Positions 5,553 to 12,236 of a stretch of 12,236 bases of DNA are shown piece by piece. The position numbers and the translations under genes were made by a program. The notes beneath the pieces were generated by a model, which saw nothing but the letters and a program-made list of their open reading frames with translations, did not search any database and was not told where the DNA came from. Source of the DNA: Myxococcales bacterium (GTDB lineage Bacteria; Myxococcota; Myxococcia; Myxococcales; Myxococcaceae); assembly GCA_003153055.1 (NCBI GenBank), contig PMBV01000052.1, positions 1-12,236 on the forward strand. Reading direction: 5' to 3'. Position 1 is the first letter of the stretch; every line of letters begins with the position of its first letter.

Positions 5553-7450
5553 ACATGGTGGAGCCGGGCGTCGCCTGGCAGTTGCTCGCCAAGAGAATCC
5601 GCCTCACCGAGCCGCTCCCGTCCGAGGAGCTCGACGTCTCGCTCGCGGCGGGCCGGGTGTCTGCCCGGGCCGTCACCGCCGCGGTATCGACGCCGGGCTA
5701 TCACGGGGCCGCGATGGATGGCTTCGCGGTGCACGCCGCCGAGACCAGAGGAGCGAGCGAGGCCAGCCCCGTGCGACTGAAGAAGGGCACCCAGGCTCGC
5801 GTCATCGACACCGGCGACGAGATTCCCCTGGGCTTCGACGCGGTCATCAAGGTGGAGGACATCCACGAGCCCGACGCCGAGACCATCGAAATCATCGCGG
5901 CGGTCTCTCCCTGGCAGCACGTGCGCCTGACCGGAGAAGACCTCGTCGTGACCGAGTTGGTGGTTCCCCAGGGCAAGTGGCTGACCCCTTACGATGTCGG
6001 AGCCCTGCTCGCCTCCGGGGTGACCCGAGTGGCCGTGCGACGGTTGCCGAGGGTTGCGTTGATCGCCAGCGGTGACGAGCTGGTGGACCCGGGCACACCG
6101 CCCCGGCCAGGGCAGATCGTCGAGTTCAACACCCACGTGCTGGCGGCACTGGTGCGTCAGTGGGGCGGCGAGCCGGTGCGCCTCCCGAGGGTGGTCGACC
6201 AGCGGGCCACCATCGAGGCGGCGGTGCGCGACGCGCTCCTCATCGCAGACATCGTGGTGCTGAACGCGGGCTCCTCGGCGGGGCGAGATGATCACACCTC
6301 GGCCGTGCTCTCGAGCGTGGGTGAGCTCCTGTTTCACGGCATCAACGTGATGCCTGGAAAGCCGACGTGTGCCGCGGTCACGCCCGAGGGCAAGGCGGTG
6401 CTTGGCTTGCCGGGCTACCCCGTCTCGTGCGCGGTGGCTGCCGAGCGACTGCTGCGCCCATTGGTCGCGGCTCATCTCGGAGTGGCACCGCCGGAGCGGG
6501 AACGAGTGCGGGCGCGCATCTCGCGGAAGATCCCCTCGAAGGTAGGCCATGAGGAGGTGCTGAGAGTACAGGTCGGTCGGGTCGGTGAGTCGTGGGCCGT
6601 GGCCCCGCTCCCCCGCGGCGCTGGGGTCATCAGCTCGCTCAGCCGGGCCAACGGTCTGATGATGATTCCCCCGCTGGTCGAGGGCTACGAGCCGGGGCAA
6701 GAGGTCGACATCGAGCTGTTGGTCCCTCGGTCGGAGGCCGAGCGGACGCTGGTGCACGTCGGCTCGCACGACATGGCGTTGGATCTGTTGGGCGACGTGC
6801 TCAGGCAGCGGCACCCGGGGCGATCGCTGGCGTCGGCGAACGTCGGCTCCCTCGGAGGCCTCTATGCGCTCGATCGCGGCGAGTGTCACTTCACCGGCAC
6901 GCACCTCATCGACCCCGAGACAGGTGAATACAACACGCCCTACGTCCGACGGGTCTGCCGGCACCTGAAGGTCGCCCTGGTGTCCATGTGCGAGCGGGAG
7001 CAGGGGCTGACGGTCGCCAAGGGCAACCCCCTCGGCATCCGCGGGTTCGGGGACCTCTCGAGGCCAGAGGTTCGCTTCGTCAACCGGCAGCGAGGAGCGG
7101 GGACCAGAGTGTTGCTCGACATGCGCCTCACAGCGCTCGGCATCGACCCCACGTCGATTCGAGGCTACGAGCGCGAGGAGCACACGCACATGGCGTCGGC
7201 CGTCGCAGTGGCCTCGGGAGTCGCCGACTGCGCGCTGACCATCCGTGCCGCCGCGGTCGCGCTCGGTCTCGAGTTCGTTCCCCTCGAGCGGGAACGGTAC
7301 GAGCTGGCGGTGCCCGCTGCCGAGCTGGGCTCGCCGCACCTCAGCGCGCTGCTCGACTCGCTCCGGTCGCCCGAGTTTCGGGCCGCGGCCGAGGGCCTGG
7401 GGGGCTACTCAGCCGCCAAGGCGGGGGTGGAAGTGAGAGAGGTTGGCTAG
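5537..7450 (+). CDS. moeA: MoeA paralogue 2 fused to a periplasmic-binding-protein-like domain
   Basis: The protein has 637 residues, about 230 more than a plain MoeA. Residues 1-400 are a MoeA: AAMDGFAV (58-65), NAGSSAGRDDHT (243-254), MPGKPT (272-277) and GLPGYPVS. From GSHDMALDLL (409) to the end is a domain like PF12727, a substrate-binding-protein fold related to the ligand domains of molybdate-responsive regulators. It includes GSLGGLYAL, FTGTHLIDPETGEYN, FVNRQRGAGTR and EEHTHMASAVAVASGVADC. Fusions of this kind are known in archaea and bacteria. The C-terminal domain may bind molybdate, tungstate or a cofactor intermediate. ATG 5537 is chosen because GGAGG lies seven bases upstream. 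It shares an operon with the first moeA. Confidence 0.93.
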   Translation: MPVFLNMVEPGVAWQLLAKRIRLTEPLPSEELDVSLAAGRVSARAVTAAVSTPGYHGAAMDGFAVHAAETRGASEASPVRLKKGTQARVIDTGDEIPLGFDAVIKVEDIHEPDAETIEIIAAVSPWQHVRLTGEDLVVTELVVPQGKWLTPYDVGALLASGVTRVAVRRLPRVALIASGDELVDPGTPPRPGQIVEFNTHVLAALVRQWGGEPVRLPRVVDQRATIEAAVRDALLIADIVVLNAGSSAGRDDHTSAVLSSVGELLFHGINVMPGKPTCAAVTPEGKAVLGLPGYPVSCAVAAERLLRPLVAAHLGVAPPERERVRARISRKIPSKVGHEEVLRVQVGRVGESWAVAPLPRGAGVISSLSRANGLMMIPPLVEGYEPGQEVDIELLVPRSEAERTLVHVGSHDMALDLLGDVLRQRHPGRSLASANVGSLGGLYALDRGECHFTGTHLIDPETGEYNTPYVRRVCRHLKVALVSMCEREQGLTVAKGNPLGIRGFGDLSRPEVRFVNRQRGAGTRVLLDMRLTALGIDPTSIRGYEREEHTHMASAVAVASGVADCALTIRAAAVALGLEFVPLERERYELAVPAAELGSPHLSALLDSLRSPEFRAAAEGLGGYSAAKAGVEVREVG

Positions 7451-7465
7451 CGCAGTGACGGCGCC

Positions 7466-7501
7466 TTGCAGCCACCGCTCGCGAACGTATATACTTCTTG
7501 T
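7466..7501 (+). promoter_or_regulatory. vapBC promoter with overlapping inverted-repeat operator
   Basis: TATACT (7490-7495) is one base from the sigma-70 -10 consensus, and TTGCAG (7466-7471) lies 18 bases upstream as a fair -35. The -10 overlaps an inverted repeat, ATAC-N5-GTAT, in GTATATACTTCTTGTAT (7487-7503), a likely site for autorepression by the VapB or VapBC complex. The A/T-rich patch stands out in this high-GC window. Transcription would start about 7502, almost on the vapB ATG. Confidence 0.6.
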
Positions 7502-7504
7502 ATC

Positions 7505-7726
7505 ATGAGCGTGGCCAAGGTCTTCAAGCACGGCAATAGCCAGGCGGTCCGAATCCCCCGGGAGTACCGCGTCGAGGGCAGCGAGGTCGAAATCTCTCGC
7601 GTCGGGCAGGTGCTCATCCTCCGGCCGATGAAGATCAGCTACGAGGACGCCCTCGCCGCGGTCGCCGGCTTCAAGGGGAAGCTCCGTCGCAGCCAGGACG
7701 ACGACCAGGACCGTCTAGCGCCATGA
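7505..7726 (+). CDS. vapB: VapB-type antitoxin, AbrB/SpoVT-like DNA-binding protein
   Basis: This 73-residue protein is typical in length for VapB. The swapped-hairpin AbrB domain fills residues 1-38: AKVFKHGNSQAVRIPREYR, then VEGSEVEISRVGQVLILRP. The charged C-terminal half (to DDDQDRLAP) is the expected toxin-binding tail. It neutralises the VapC nuclease and with it represses its own promoter. ATG 7505 is chosen over an upstream TTG at 7466, because the latter would lie in the -35 element. The mRNA is probably leaderless or nearly so, as there is no Shine-Dalgarno. The vapC start overlaps its stop as ATGA, the usual coupling for such pairs. Confidence 0.92.
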   Translation: MSVAKVFKHGNSQAVRIPREYRVEGSEVEISRVGQVLILRPMKISYEDALAAVAGFKGKLRRSQDDDQDRLAP

Positions 7727-8133
7727 TTTGGCTGCTCGACACCAACACCCTCATCTACTTCTCCAACAGGGCCGCCGGGTTCGAACGCATCGCCCGGCGC
7801 ATCTCGGGGCGTACCCCAGGCGACGTTCGCATGTCATCCATTACCCTGTCTGAGCTCGAATACGGGGTCGAGAACAGCCGCTTTCGAGAGCAGAACCGCG
7901 CCGCGCTCGAGGACTTGACGGCGTTGATCCAGGTCGATGCGTATCCGCAACAGGCCGCGCGTCACTTCGCGCAGTTCAAGGCGGCACTCAAGGCCATGGG
8001 GCGCCCGACGAAGCCCTACGATCTGCTCATCGGAGCCCACGCCCGCGCGCTCGATGCGACGCTCGTCACCAACGACACCGACGACTTTCGGCACATGCCG
8101 GGGCTGCAACTGACCAACTGGCTGCGGGCTTGA
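7723..8133 (+). CDS. vapC: VapC-type PIN-domain ribonuclease toxin
   Basis: The 136-residue PIN-domain protein has the full set of acidic metal ligands: Asp6 (LLDTNTLIY), Glu44 (LSELEYG), Asp100 (KPYDLLIGAHA) and Asp118 (VTNDTDDF). VapC toxins cut RNA, most often tRNA or rRNA loops, when the antitoxin is degraded, so this copy is probably active. It starts inside the vapB stop codon. The pair is inserted between the moeA genes and the AOR operon and has no evident link to metal cofactor work. Its promoter is its own. Confidence 0.94.
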   Translation: MIWLLDTNTLIYFSNRAAGFERIARRISGRTPGDVRMSSITLSELEYGVENSRFREQNRAALEDLTALIQVDAYPQQAARHFAQFKAALKAMGRPTKPYDLLIGAHARALDATLVTNDTDDFRHMPGLQLTNWLRA

Positions 8134-8158
8134 TCCAAGGCCCTTGAAATGGCGCGCT

Positions 8159-8180
8159 CGCGGCACGGCACCCCGCCGCG
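8159..8180. terminator. G/C hairpin between vapC and the convergent membrane-protein gene
   Basis: CGCGGC pairs with GCCGCG around a ten-base loop in the 95-base convergent gap. There is no T-tract, and in DNA this G/C-rich such stems arise by chance. Position is the only real support. Confidence 0.2.
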
Positions 8181-8228
8181 CGTGTCCCACGACGCGAAGG
8201 CCTCCGACCGAAGGCAGTTGAGGCCGCC

Positions 8229-8636
8229 TCAGCTCCCTACCGTGGGAGGCGTCACCCGGCGCCGCCACGGCAACACCTTGTGCCGCCACGACGCGGGCAT
8301 GTGCGACGCGATCGAGGTCAGCAGCGTCGCGGCCAGGAAGAGCTCCACCCGCGCCGAGGGCAGCACGCTGACCAGCCCGAGGAGACCGAGCTTCACGAAC
8401 AGCGCCCACCCGGCACCCTCGGTCAGCACCAAGCTCCGCCACGTCACCGCGGCGGCGAGGAGCAACACCCCGCTCACCACCGTCAGCCCCAGTGGTACAG
8501 CGAGCCGATCGGAGTCGGCGCCAAAGGCCACCCCTCCCACGACGAGCCCCATGGCCACGATGTGCAGCGAGCGCAACCCCACCTGGAGGCCCCGCGCGTA
8601 CCCAGGCTGAGGAGGCCCCTTCACGTCACGACTCAT
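8229..8636 (-). CDS. small integral membrane protein, last gene of the AOR operon
   Basis: These 135 residues contain four likely membrane helices, at about 22-38, 45-66, 76-93 and 96-111. His25 lies in helix 1 (LRSLHIVAMG), and His112 is at the end of helix 4 (SIASHMPASWRH). The C-terminus is basic and probably cytoplasmic. I do not recognise the family with certainty; the two membrane-edge histidines recall small heme- or metal-binding membrane proteins, but that is only a resemblance. A GGAAGG lies 11 bases before the ATG. The radical SAM gene ends 18 bases upstream, so the two are almost surely co-transcribed. It could be an electron-transfer anchor or transport-related helper for the AOR system, or unrelated. 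Confidence 0.75.
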   Translation of the reverse strand: MSRDVKGPPQPGYARGLQVGLRSLHIVAMGLVVGGVAFGADSDRLAVPLGLTVVSGVLLLAAAVTWRSLVLTEGAGWALFVKLGLLGLVSVLPSARVELFLAATLLTSIASHMPASWRHKVLPWRRRVTPPTVGS

Positions 8637-8654
8637 CAGCGCACGAACCTTCCG

Positions 8655-9974
8655 CTACGTCAGACAATGAAACAACCCTGTACACCATAGACACGCGCCG
8701 CACGGCACCTGGTTCGTATAGCAGTCTTGCTCGAAGTCTTCGTCCCTCGCGTAGTCACACAACGCAAGCCGGCAGTCATAGCAGAACGGAAAGTCATACC
8801 TGAGCACCCCCGCCCGGAACTGCGCGAACCGCGGTCCGTTCCACACCTCGAGAAGGTTGCCCGACTCGAGGCTCCCGAAGCTCAACGGCTTGACCCGCTT
8901 CTCGTGGCCACCGATGAAGCACCGGTACCGATGCCACAGGAAGTAGCAGGGGTGCACCAGGCCGTCCCACGACACGAAGGCCCCACCGTCCTCCACGAAT
9001 TCACAGGCTCGCACGTGCGAGGGCGCCAACCGAGGCAGCGTCAACTGCACCCCGCGCTCCGTGGCCACGGCCTGGGCCCGCGCGAACACCGCCTCCACCA
9101 ACTTGTACAGCGCATCATCCTCGAGGAGCGTCTCGAGCCTGAGGAAGATGTCCCTCCGCCGGGCCTCGGCCAGGAGCTCCCCGGCGAAGGCCACGATGCG
9201 GTCTTCCTCCGCCGAGCGCCGGTACCTCATGAAGACCTCGGAGTAGCGTCGCAGGTCGATGCCCTCGGCCTCGGCGCGCCCCTTCCACTCGGCGAAGAGC
9301 TGGAGCGCCCGGTCGGTGCTGGTGCCGTGGGCCGTGGCCGCCACTCCCGAGGCGTCGTAGGGCAGCATCTGGGTGACGATGATGAAGGACACCCCGTGGT
9401 CCGCCGCCCAGCTCACCACCTCGGGTAGCTCGGCGAAGTTCTGGCGCATCACCACGAATTCGAGCCCGACCTTCGGGTTCCCTCGCCCCACCCGCTGCTT
9501 GGCCGAGGCGAGGTTGGCGAAGGCCTGCTCGATGACGCTCAGCTCCGTGCCCCGGCGCAACGCCCGCGCGAGGCTCGGCGACACCGCGTCGAGTGAAATG
9601 CAGACACGGTCGACGCCTGCGCGCACCAGCCGCTCAGCCCGCTCGGGGGTCAGGAGCGTACCGTTGGTCTGAAAGGCCACGTCACCGTGAGCCGGCATCA
9701 TCCCCTTGGCGCGCTCGACGAAGGCCTCGAGCCCTTGGTGCAGCAACGGCTCTCCGATGCCATTCAAGATGAGCCCGTCCAGCGTCGGGAACGCCGGCTC
9801 GAGCCTCGCGAACAGGTCCGCCGACAGATCGCCCTTCTCCACGCCGCCTCCAGGTGTCTGCTTCACGCACATGGGGCACAGGAGATTGCAGCGCGTCGTC
9901 ACCTCGACGAAGAGCTTCGACGGGTACCGGCGCACGACGGGGTGCAACGGAGCGGTCGGGGCCGGCGCCGTCAT
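8655..9974 (-). CDS. radical SAM/SPASM protein, probable AOR-associated maturase
   Basis: The 439-residue protein has the radical SAM cluster motif RCNLLCPMC, with Cys29, Cys33 and Cys36 holding the [4Fe-4S] cluster that cleaves S-adenosylmethionine. NGIGEPLLH gives the GGE-like SAM contact, and ISLD the usual barrel strand. The C-terminal third is Cys-rich in SPASM fashion: CEF, HPCYF, then FCYDCRLALC and PCGACLWC close to the end, enough for one or two more iron-sulfur clusters. Radical SAM/SPASM proteins next to AOR genes are recorded as putative metalloenzyme maturases, and this one fits that group; the reaction is not established. Its ATG follows directly on the moaD-like stop (TGAATG), so translation is coupled. 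Confidence 0.85.
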   Translation of the reverse strand: MTAPAPTAPLHPVVRRYPSKLFVEVTTRCNLLCPMCVKQTPGGGVEKGDLSADLFARLEPAFPTLDGLILNGIGEPLLHQGLEAFVERAKGMMPAHGDVAFQTNGTLLTPERAERLVRAGVDRVCISLDAVSPSLARALRRGTELSVIEQAFANLASAKQRVGRGNPKVGLEFVVMRQNFAELPEVVSWAADHGVSFIIVTQMLPYDASGVAATAHGTSTDRALQLFAEWKGRAEAEGIDLRRYSEVFMRYRRSAEEDRIVAFAGELLAEARRRDIFLRLETLLEDDALYKLVEAVFARAQAVATERGVQLTLPRLAPSHVRACEFVEDGGAFVSWDGLVHPCYFLWHRYRCFIGGHEKRVKPLSFGSLESGNLLEVWNGPRFAQFRAGVLRYDFPFCYDCRLALCDYARDEDFEQDCYTNQVPCGACLWCTGLFHCLT

Positions 9975-10199
9975 TCACCCGCCTCCCACGAGCGGGAAGA
10001 TGGCCACCGCGTCTCCGTCCTTAGGGGCCTGCTCGAAGGTGGCGTGGCGACCGTTCACCATCAGCACCCCGACCTCCTTGCGGGCGATGCCCAGCGCGTC
10101 GACGATGTCACCCACTACCGTCCCCGGCGTGTACTCCCGCGGTGCTTCCTTGAAGCGGCCATCGCGAAAGTTGGCAAACAGCCTGATGGTCAACGCCAT
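9975..10199 (-). CDS. MoaD/ThiS-family sulfur carrier for the AOR cofactor
   Basis: This 74-residue beta-grasp protein starts MALTIRLFANFRD and ends FPLVGGG. The C-terminal Gly-Gly is the site that is adenylylated and turned into a thiocarboxylate, which donates sulfur to make the dithiolene of molybdopterin. Length and the DGDAVAIFP approach to the tail fit MoaD. The ATG at 10199 has GGAGG seven bases upstream. It overlaps the preceding gene by 10 bases and abuts the radical SAM gene, so it is deep in the operon. No MoaE or MoeB partner is visible, so it must use partners encoded elsewhere. It is probably dedicated to the tungsten or molybdenum cofactor of AOR. Confidence 0.88.
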   Translation of the reverse strand: MALTIRLFANFRDGRFKEAPREYTPGTVVGDIVDALGIARKEVGVLMVNGRHATFEQAPKDGDAVAIFPLVGGG

Positions 10200-10855
10200 G
10201 GATACGCCTCCGGGTTCGAAGCCTCGAGGTGCATGGTGAGCCTGAGCCACGCTGGGTCGCCGCTCAAGCGCTCGGCGAGGGCCTCGGGCCCCAACGCCAC
10301 CCCATTGAAGCCGATGGGGCACCGTTGCCAGAACCGCGCGTCGAGGCCTTGGAGAAAGTCGGCCAGCATTGGCCCTTGCACGTAGACGCCTCTCGAGAGG
10401 AAGCCTGGGCCCAGCTCCTCCATCACCTGGTTGAAGAGCTTGAGCAGCATGACCCCCTCGGCCACTGGGCGGTCGGCGCTGGTCTCGTGATGGGTGATGG
10501 AGGCTCGAACCCAGCCCAGCCCATCTCGGCGCATCGCGGCGCCCGCCAACCCTGGCATGGCCGCCGAGAGCGCGATCCGCGCGCCGTCACGCACGATGGC
10601 GGCGTCGAGGTCGTCCACCGGGCTCGAATCGAGGAAGACGATCTTGATCTCTCTCTCGAGATAGACCGGGCTGATGCGGAACTGATCGAGCAACAGCCCT
10701 CTCAGGCTCATGCCGGTGGTGCAGCGCACGAAGCAGCCCCGAGAGAGCAACACGACGAGCCGAGGAACCGCCTCGGCCGCCGGGGCGAGCACGAGCACAC
10801 TGCTCGCGTCGGCGGCGGCCAGGTCAACCCGGGTTGGCTTCGTCAGAAGTTCCAA
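10190..10855 (-). CDS. uncharacterised protein of AOR operons
   Basis: This protein of about 221 residues has no signal peptide or membrane helix. Recognisable stretches are LLSRGCFVRCTTGMSLRGLL (two Cys four apart), then FLDSSPVDDLDAAIVRDGAR and IALSAAMPGLAGAAMRRDG. I recall similar text in proteins encoded beside AOR genes in other bacteria, but no function is known to me. It lacks a GxGxxG nucleotide loop, so it is not an obvious MoeB/ThiF-type activator. The start is uncertain: TTG 10855 has GAGGAG 11 bases upstream and overlaps AOR by 13 bases; GTG 10888 gives 232 residues but has no Shine-Dalgarno. Overlap with genes on both sides argues for tight coupling and a job in AOR assembly. Confidence 0.8.
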   Translation of the reverse strand: MELLTKPTRVDLAAADASSVLVLAPAAEAVPRLVVLLSRGCFVRCTTGMSLRGLLLDQFRISPVYLEREIKIVFLDSSPVDDLDAAIVRDGARIALSAAMPGLAGAAMRRDGLGWVRASITHHETSADRPVAEGVMLLKLFNQVMEELGPGFLSRGVYVQGPMLADFLQGLDARFWQRCPIGFNGVALGPEALAERLSGDPAWLRLTMHLEASNPEAYPWR

Positions 10856-12236
10856 AAGGCGTCGATCTCCTCGGGCTTGAAGTCCCACACCGCGTTGTGC
10901 GGCGCCACCGACTCGAGCTCGAAGAACTCGGGGAGCCGGTCGTCTTTGTTGGTCATGCCGGCGTCGAGGTTGAACTGGTGCTCGGTCTTGAGCACGTACT
11001 TGCCCAGGTTGCCCACGTCATCACCGGTGAGCGCGATGCCGAAGCGCGCGTTGAGCATGTCGACCACCGCCGGCAAGCACTCGGGAATGTCGAGCGCGGG
11101 GAAGGCGATGAACAGACACATGCCGGTGGAGTCGATGGCCGCGGTGGCGATCTGCAGGTTGCGCGAGAGCTCGACCTGGCCCTCCTTCTTCAGCGGGTCG
11201 ACGTAGCCGCCCACCTTGAGGATATTCGTCGCCACGGAGTAGCCCGCCGTGTGGTCGGCCCCCATGGTGCTGGTGGCATAGGTGATGCCGATGCCCTTCA
11301 CCGAGCGGGGGTCGTACGCGGGGATGCCCTGGTTCTTCACCACCGGCACCCGGGTGACGCCGAAGGCCTTGCCCACGAAGCCCGTGCCGGCGCCGAGCAC
11401 GCGCCCCAGCGGGGTGCCCTTGCCGATCTCCTCCCTGAGGCACCGCACCACTTCCTTGCCATCGCCCCACTTGATGACCCCAGCCTCCATGGCCACCGCG
11501 AACATCACCGGAGTCTCGATGGAGTCGACCCCGATGTCGTCCATGATGCTGTCGCACTCGGCGATCTCATCGAGATCCTCGATGCAACAATTGGCACCCA
11601 GCGCCCAGATGGTCTCGTACTCGAAGCCCGACGTCTTGTACTTGCCATCTTTGTCCATGTAGACCTGCGAGCACTGAATGATACAGCCCGCGTGGCACCC
11701 ATGCTTGGGCTTGCCACCTCTCGCGATGATGGTGTCTCGAATGGTCTCACCGGAGATTTTGTCGTGGGCCTTGAATTGCCCGTAGGTGAAGTTCCTGGTC
11801 GGAAGGCCACCCGCCTCGTTGAGCACGTTGACGAGCACCGCCGTGCCGTAGCTCGGCAGCCCCTGCCCGCTGACCGGGTGAGTCATCAACGCATTGGCGA
11901 AGGTCTTGGCCGCCACCTTGAACTTCTCCGGGTCGGCCAGCGTCACCAGAGGCGCGCCCTCGGAGTCGATACTGATGAACTTCACCTTCTTCGAGCCCAT
12001 CACCGCGCCCAACCCGCCGCGGCCACCGGAGCGCAGCTTGCCGTCGGGGTCCTTCACCGAGATGTTCGAGATGAGCATCTTCATCTCGCCCGCAGGGCCG
12101 ACCATGATGACGGCCGTCTTCTTGCCGAGGCGCTGCTCCACCCCTTCGACGGTGGCGAAGTTGCCCTTGCCGACGAGCTCGGTCTCTGGGCGAATGACCG
12201 CGCCATCCTTGTTGGTAACCGTTCACGGGGATCACC
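10843..12236 (-). CDS. aor: aldehyde:ferredoxin oxidoreductase family tungstoenzyme (5' end outside window; frame broken near edge)
   Basis: About the last 455 residues of an AOR (family length near 600) are present. The enzyme interconverts aldehydes and acids using ferredoxin, with a tungsten or molybdenum bis-pyranopterin and a [4Fe-4S] cluster. GPAGE, RSGGRGGLGAVMGSK and the cofactor-binding pairs DDIGVD (codons 11524-11538) and DSTGMC (11116-11133) match the DxxGLD and DxxGLC motifs of the Pyrococcus enzyme. Cluster cysteines appear as CHAGCIIQC (11671-11697), spaced Cx3Cx3C instead of Cx2Cx3C, with the fourth ligand being the Cys of DSTGMC. The frame is clean to about 12219. Upstream of that, in-frame stops at 12223-12225 and 12232-12234 appear, while another frame continues sensibly. 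GTG 12141 is the first in-frame candidate start, but it cuts into conserved sequence and is unlikely to be real. Confidence 0.88.
12214..12225 (-). other. apparent +1 frameshift in the AOR gene
   Basis: On the minus strand the bases read GTGATCCCCGTGAACGGTTACC. Removing one G of AACGGTT lets VIPVN join VTNKDGAVIRPETELVG in one frame, which reads like an AOR. As written, the AOR frame meets TGA just upstream. This could be a base-calling or assembly error, or a true mutation. Confidence 0.5.

Noticed and set aside
5393..7339. Very long open frame (648 codons) antisense to the second moeA
   Set aside because: High-GC coding DNA often leaves the opposite strand open. The translation is Arg/His/Gly-rich with no domain, and the sense strand carries a clear MoeA.
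8149..8803. Plus-strand open frames over the membrane-protein and radical SAM 3' region
   Set aside because: They are His/Pro/Arg-rich shadow text, while the minus strand has hydrophobic helices and iron-sulfur motifs.
9975..9986. Extra glycine at the MoaD C-terminus (Gly-Gly-Gly)
   Set aside because: Aligned with tails such as PPVAGG, the last two glycines are in the normal place and the first simply replaces Ala, so this is ordinary variation.

Overview
The window is high-GC DNA that looks like a myxobacterium (Myxococcota). The best evidence is a secreted trypsin-like protease at 1224-2792. It ends in a MYXO-CTERM-type tail (Cys-Gly-Cys, a hydrophobic stretch, then a basic end) and carries Gly-rich repeat linkers typical of this group. 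Strong G/C bias at third codon positions in all the main genes agrees with this. No rRNA, tRNA, CRISPR array or insertion sequence was seen.

Left part (1-3950) is ordinary accessory content. It holds the last 40 codons of an unrecognised gene, then a gene-free stretch of about 320 bases. After that come a cysteine-dependent tyrosine/dual-specificity-type phosphatase, the MYXO-CTERM serine protease, a convergent small Cys-rich exported protein, and a DUF4336-like (metallo-beta-lactamase-related) protein. Between 3950 and 4330 lies degraded coding sequence on the minus strand, including a recognisable scrap of a YdeI/OmpD-associated family protein.

Right part (4330-12236) reads as a dedicated locus for a tungsten (or molybdenum) bis-pyranopterin aldehyde:ferredoxin oxidoreductase (AOR). 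On the minus strand, five tightly packed genes run from the right edge leftwards: AOR (5' end outside the window), an uncharacterised 221-residue protein, a MoaD-like sulfur carrier ending in Gly-Gly, a radical SAM/SPASM protein, and a small four-helix membrane protein. Facing them on the plus strand are two MoeA paralogues that overlap by 16 bases. The first is a plain MoeA. The second carries a C-terminal periplasmic-binding-protein-like domain. A plausible division of labour is: MoaD supplies dithiolene sulfur, the two MoeAs insert the metal, the radical SAM protein does a maturation step on AOR or its cofactor, and AOR oxidises aldehydes or reduces acids with ferredoxin. The 221-residue protein and the membrane protein are the parts with no known job.

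A VapBC toxin-antitoxin pair (7505-8133) sits between the two halves of this locus, with a compact promoter/operator just ahead of vapB. The AOR frame is broken by one apparent extra base about 20 bases from the right edge. This is either a sequence error or a real frameshift.
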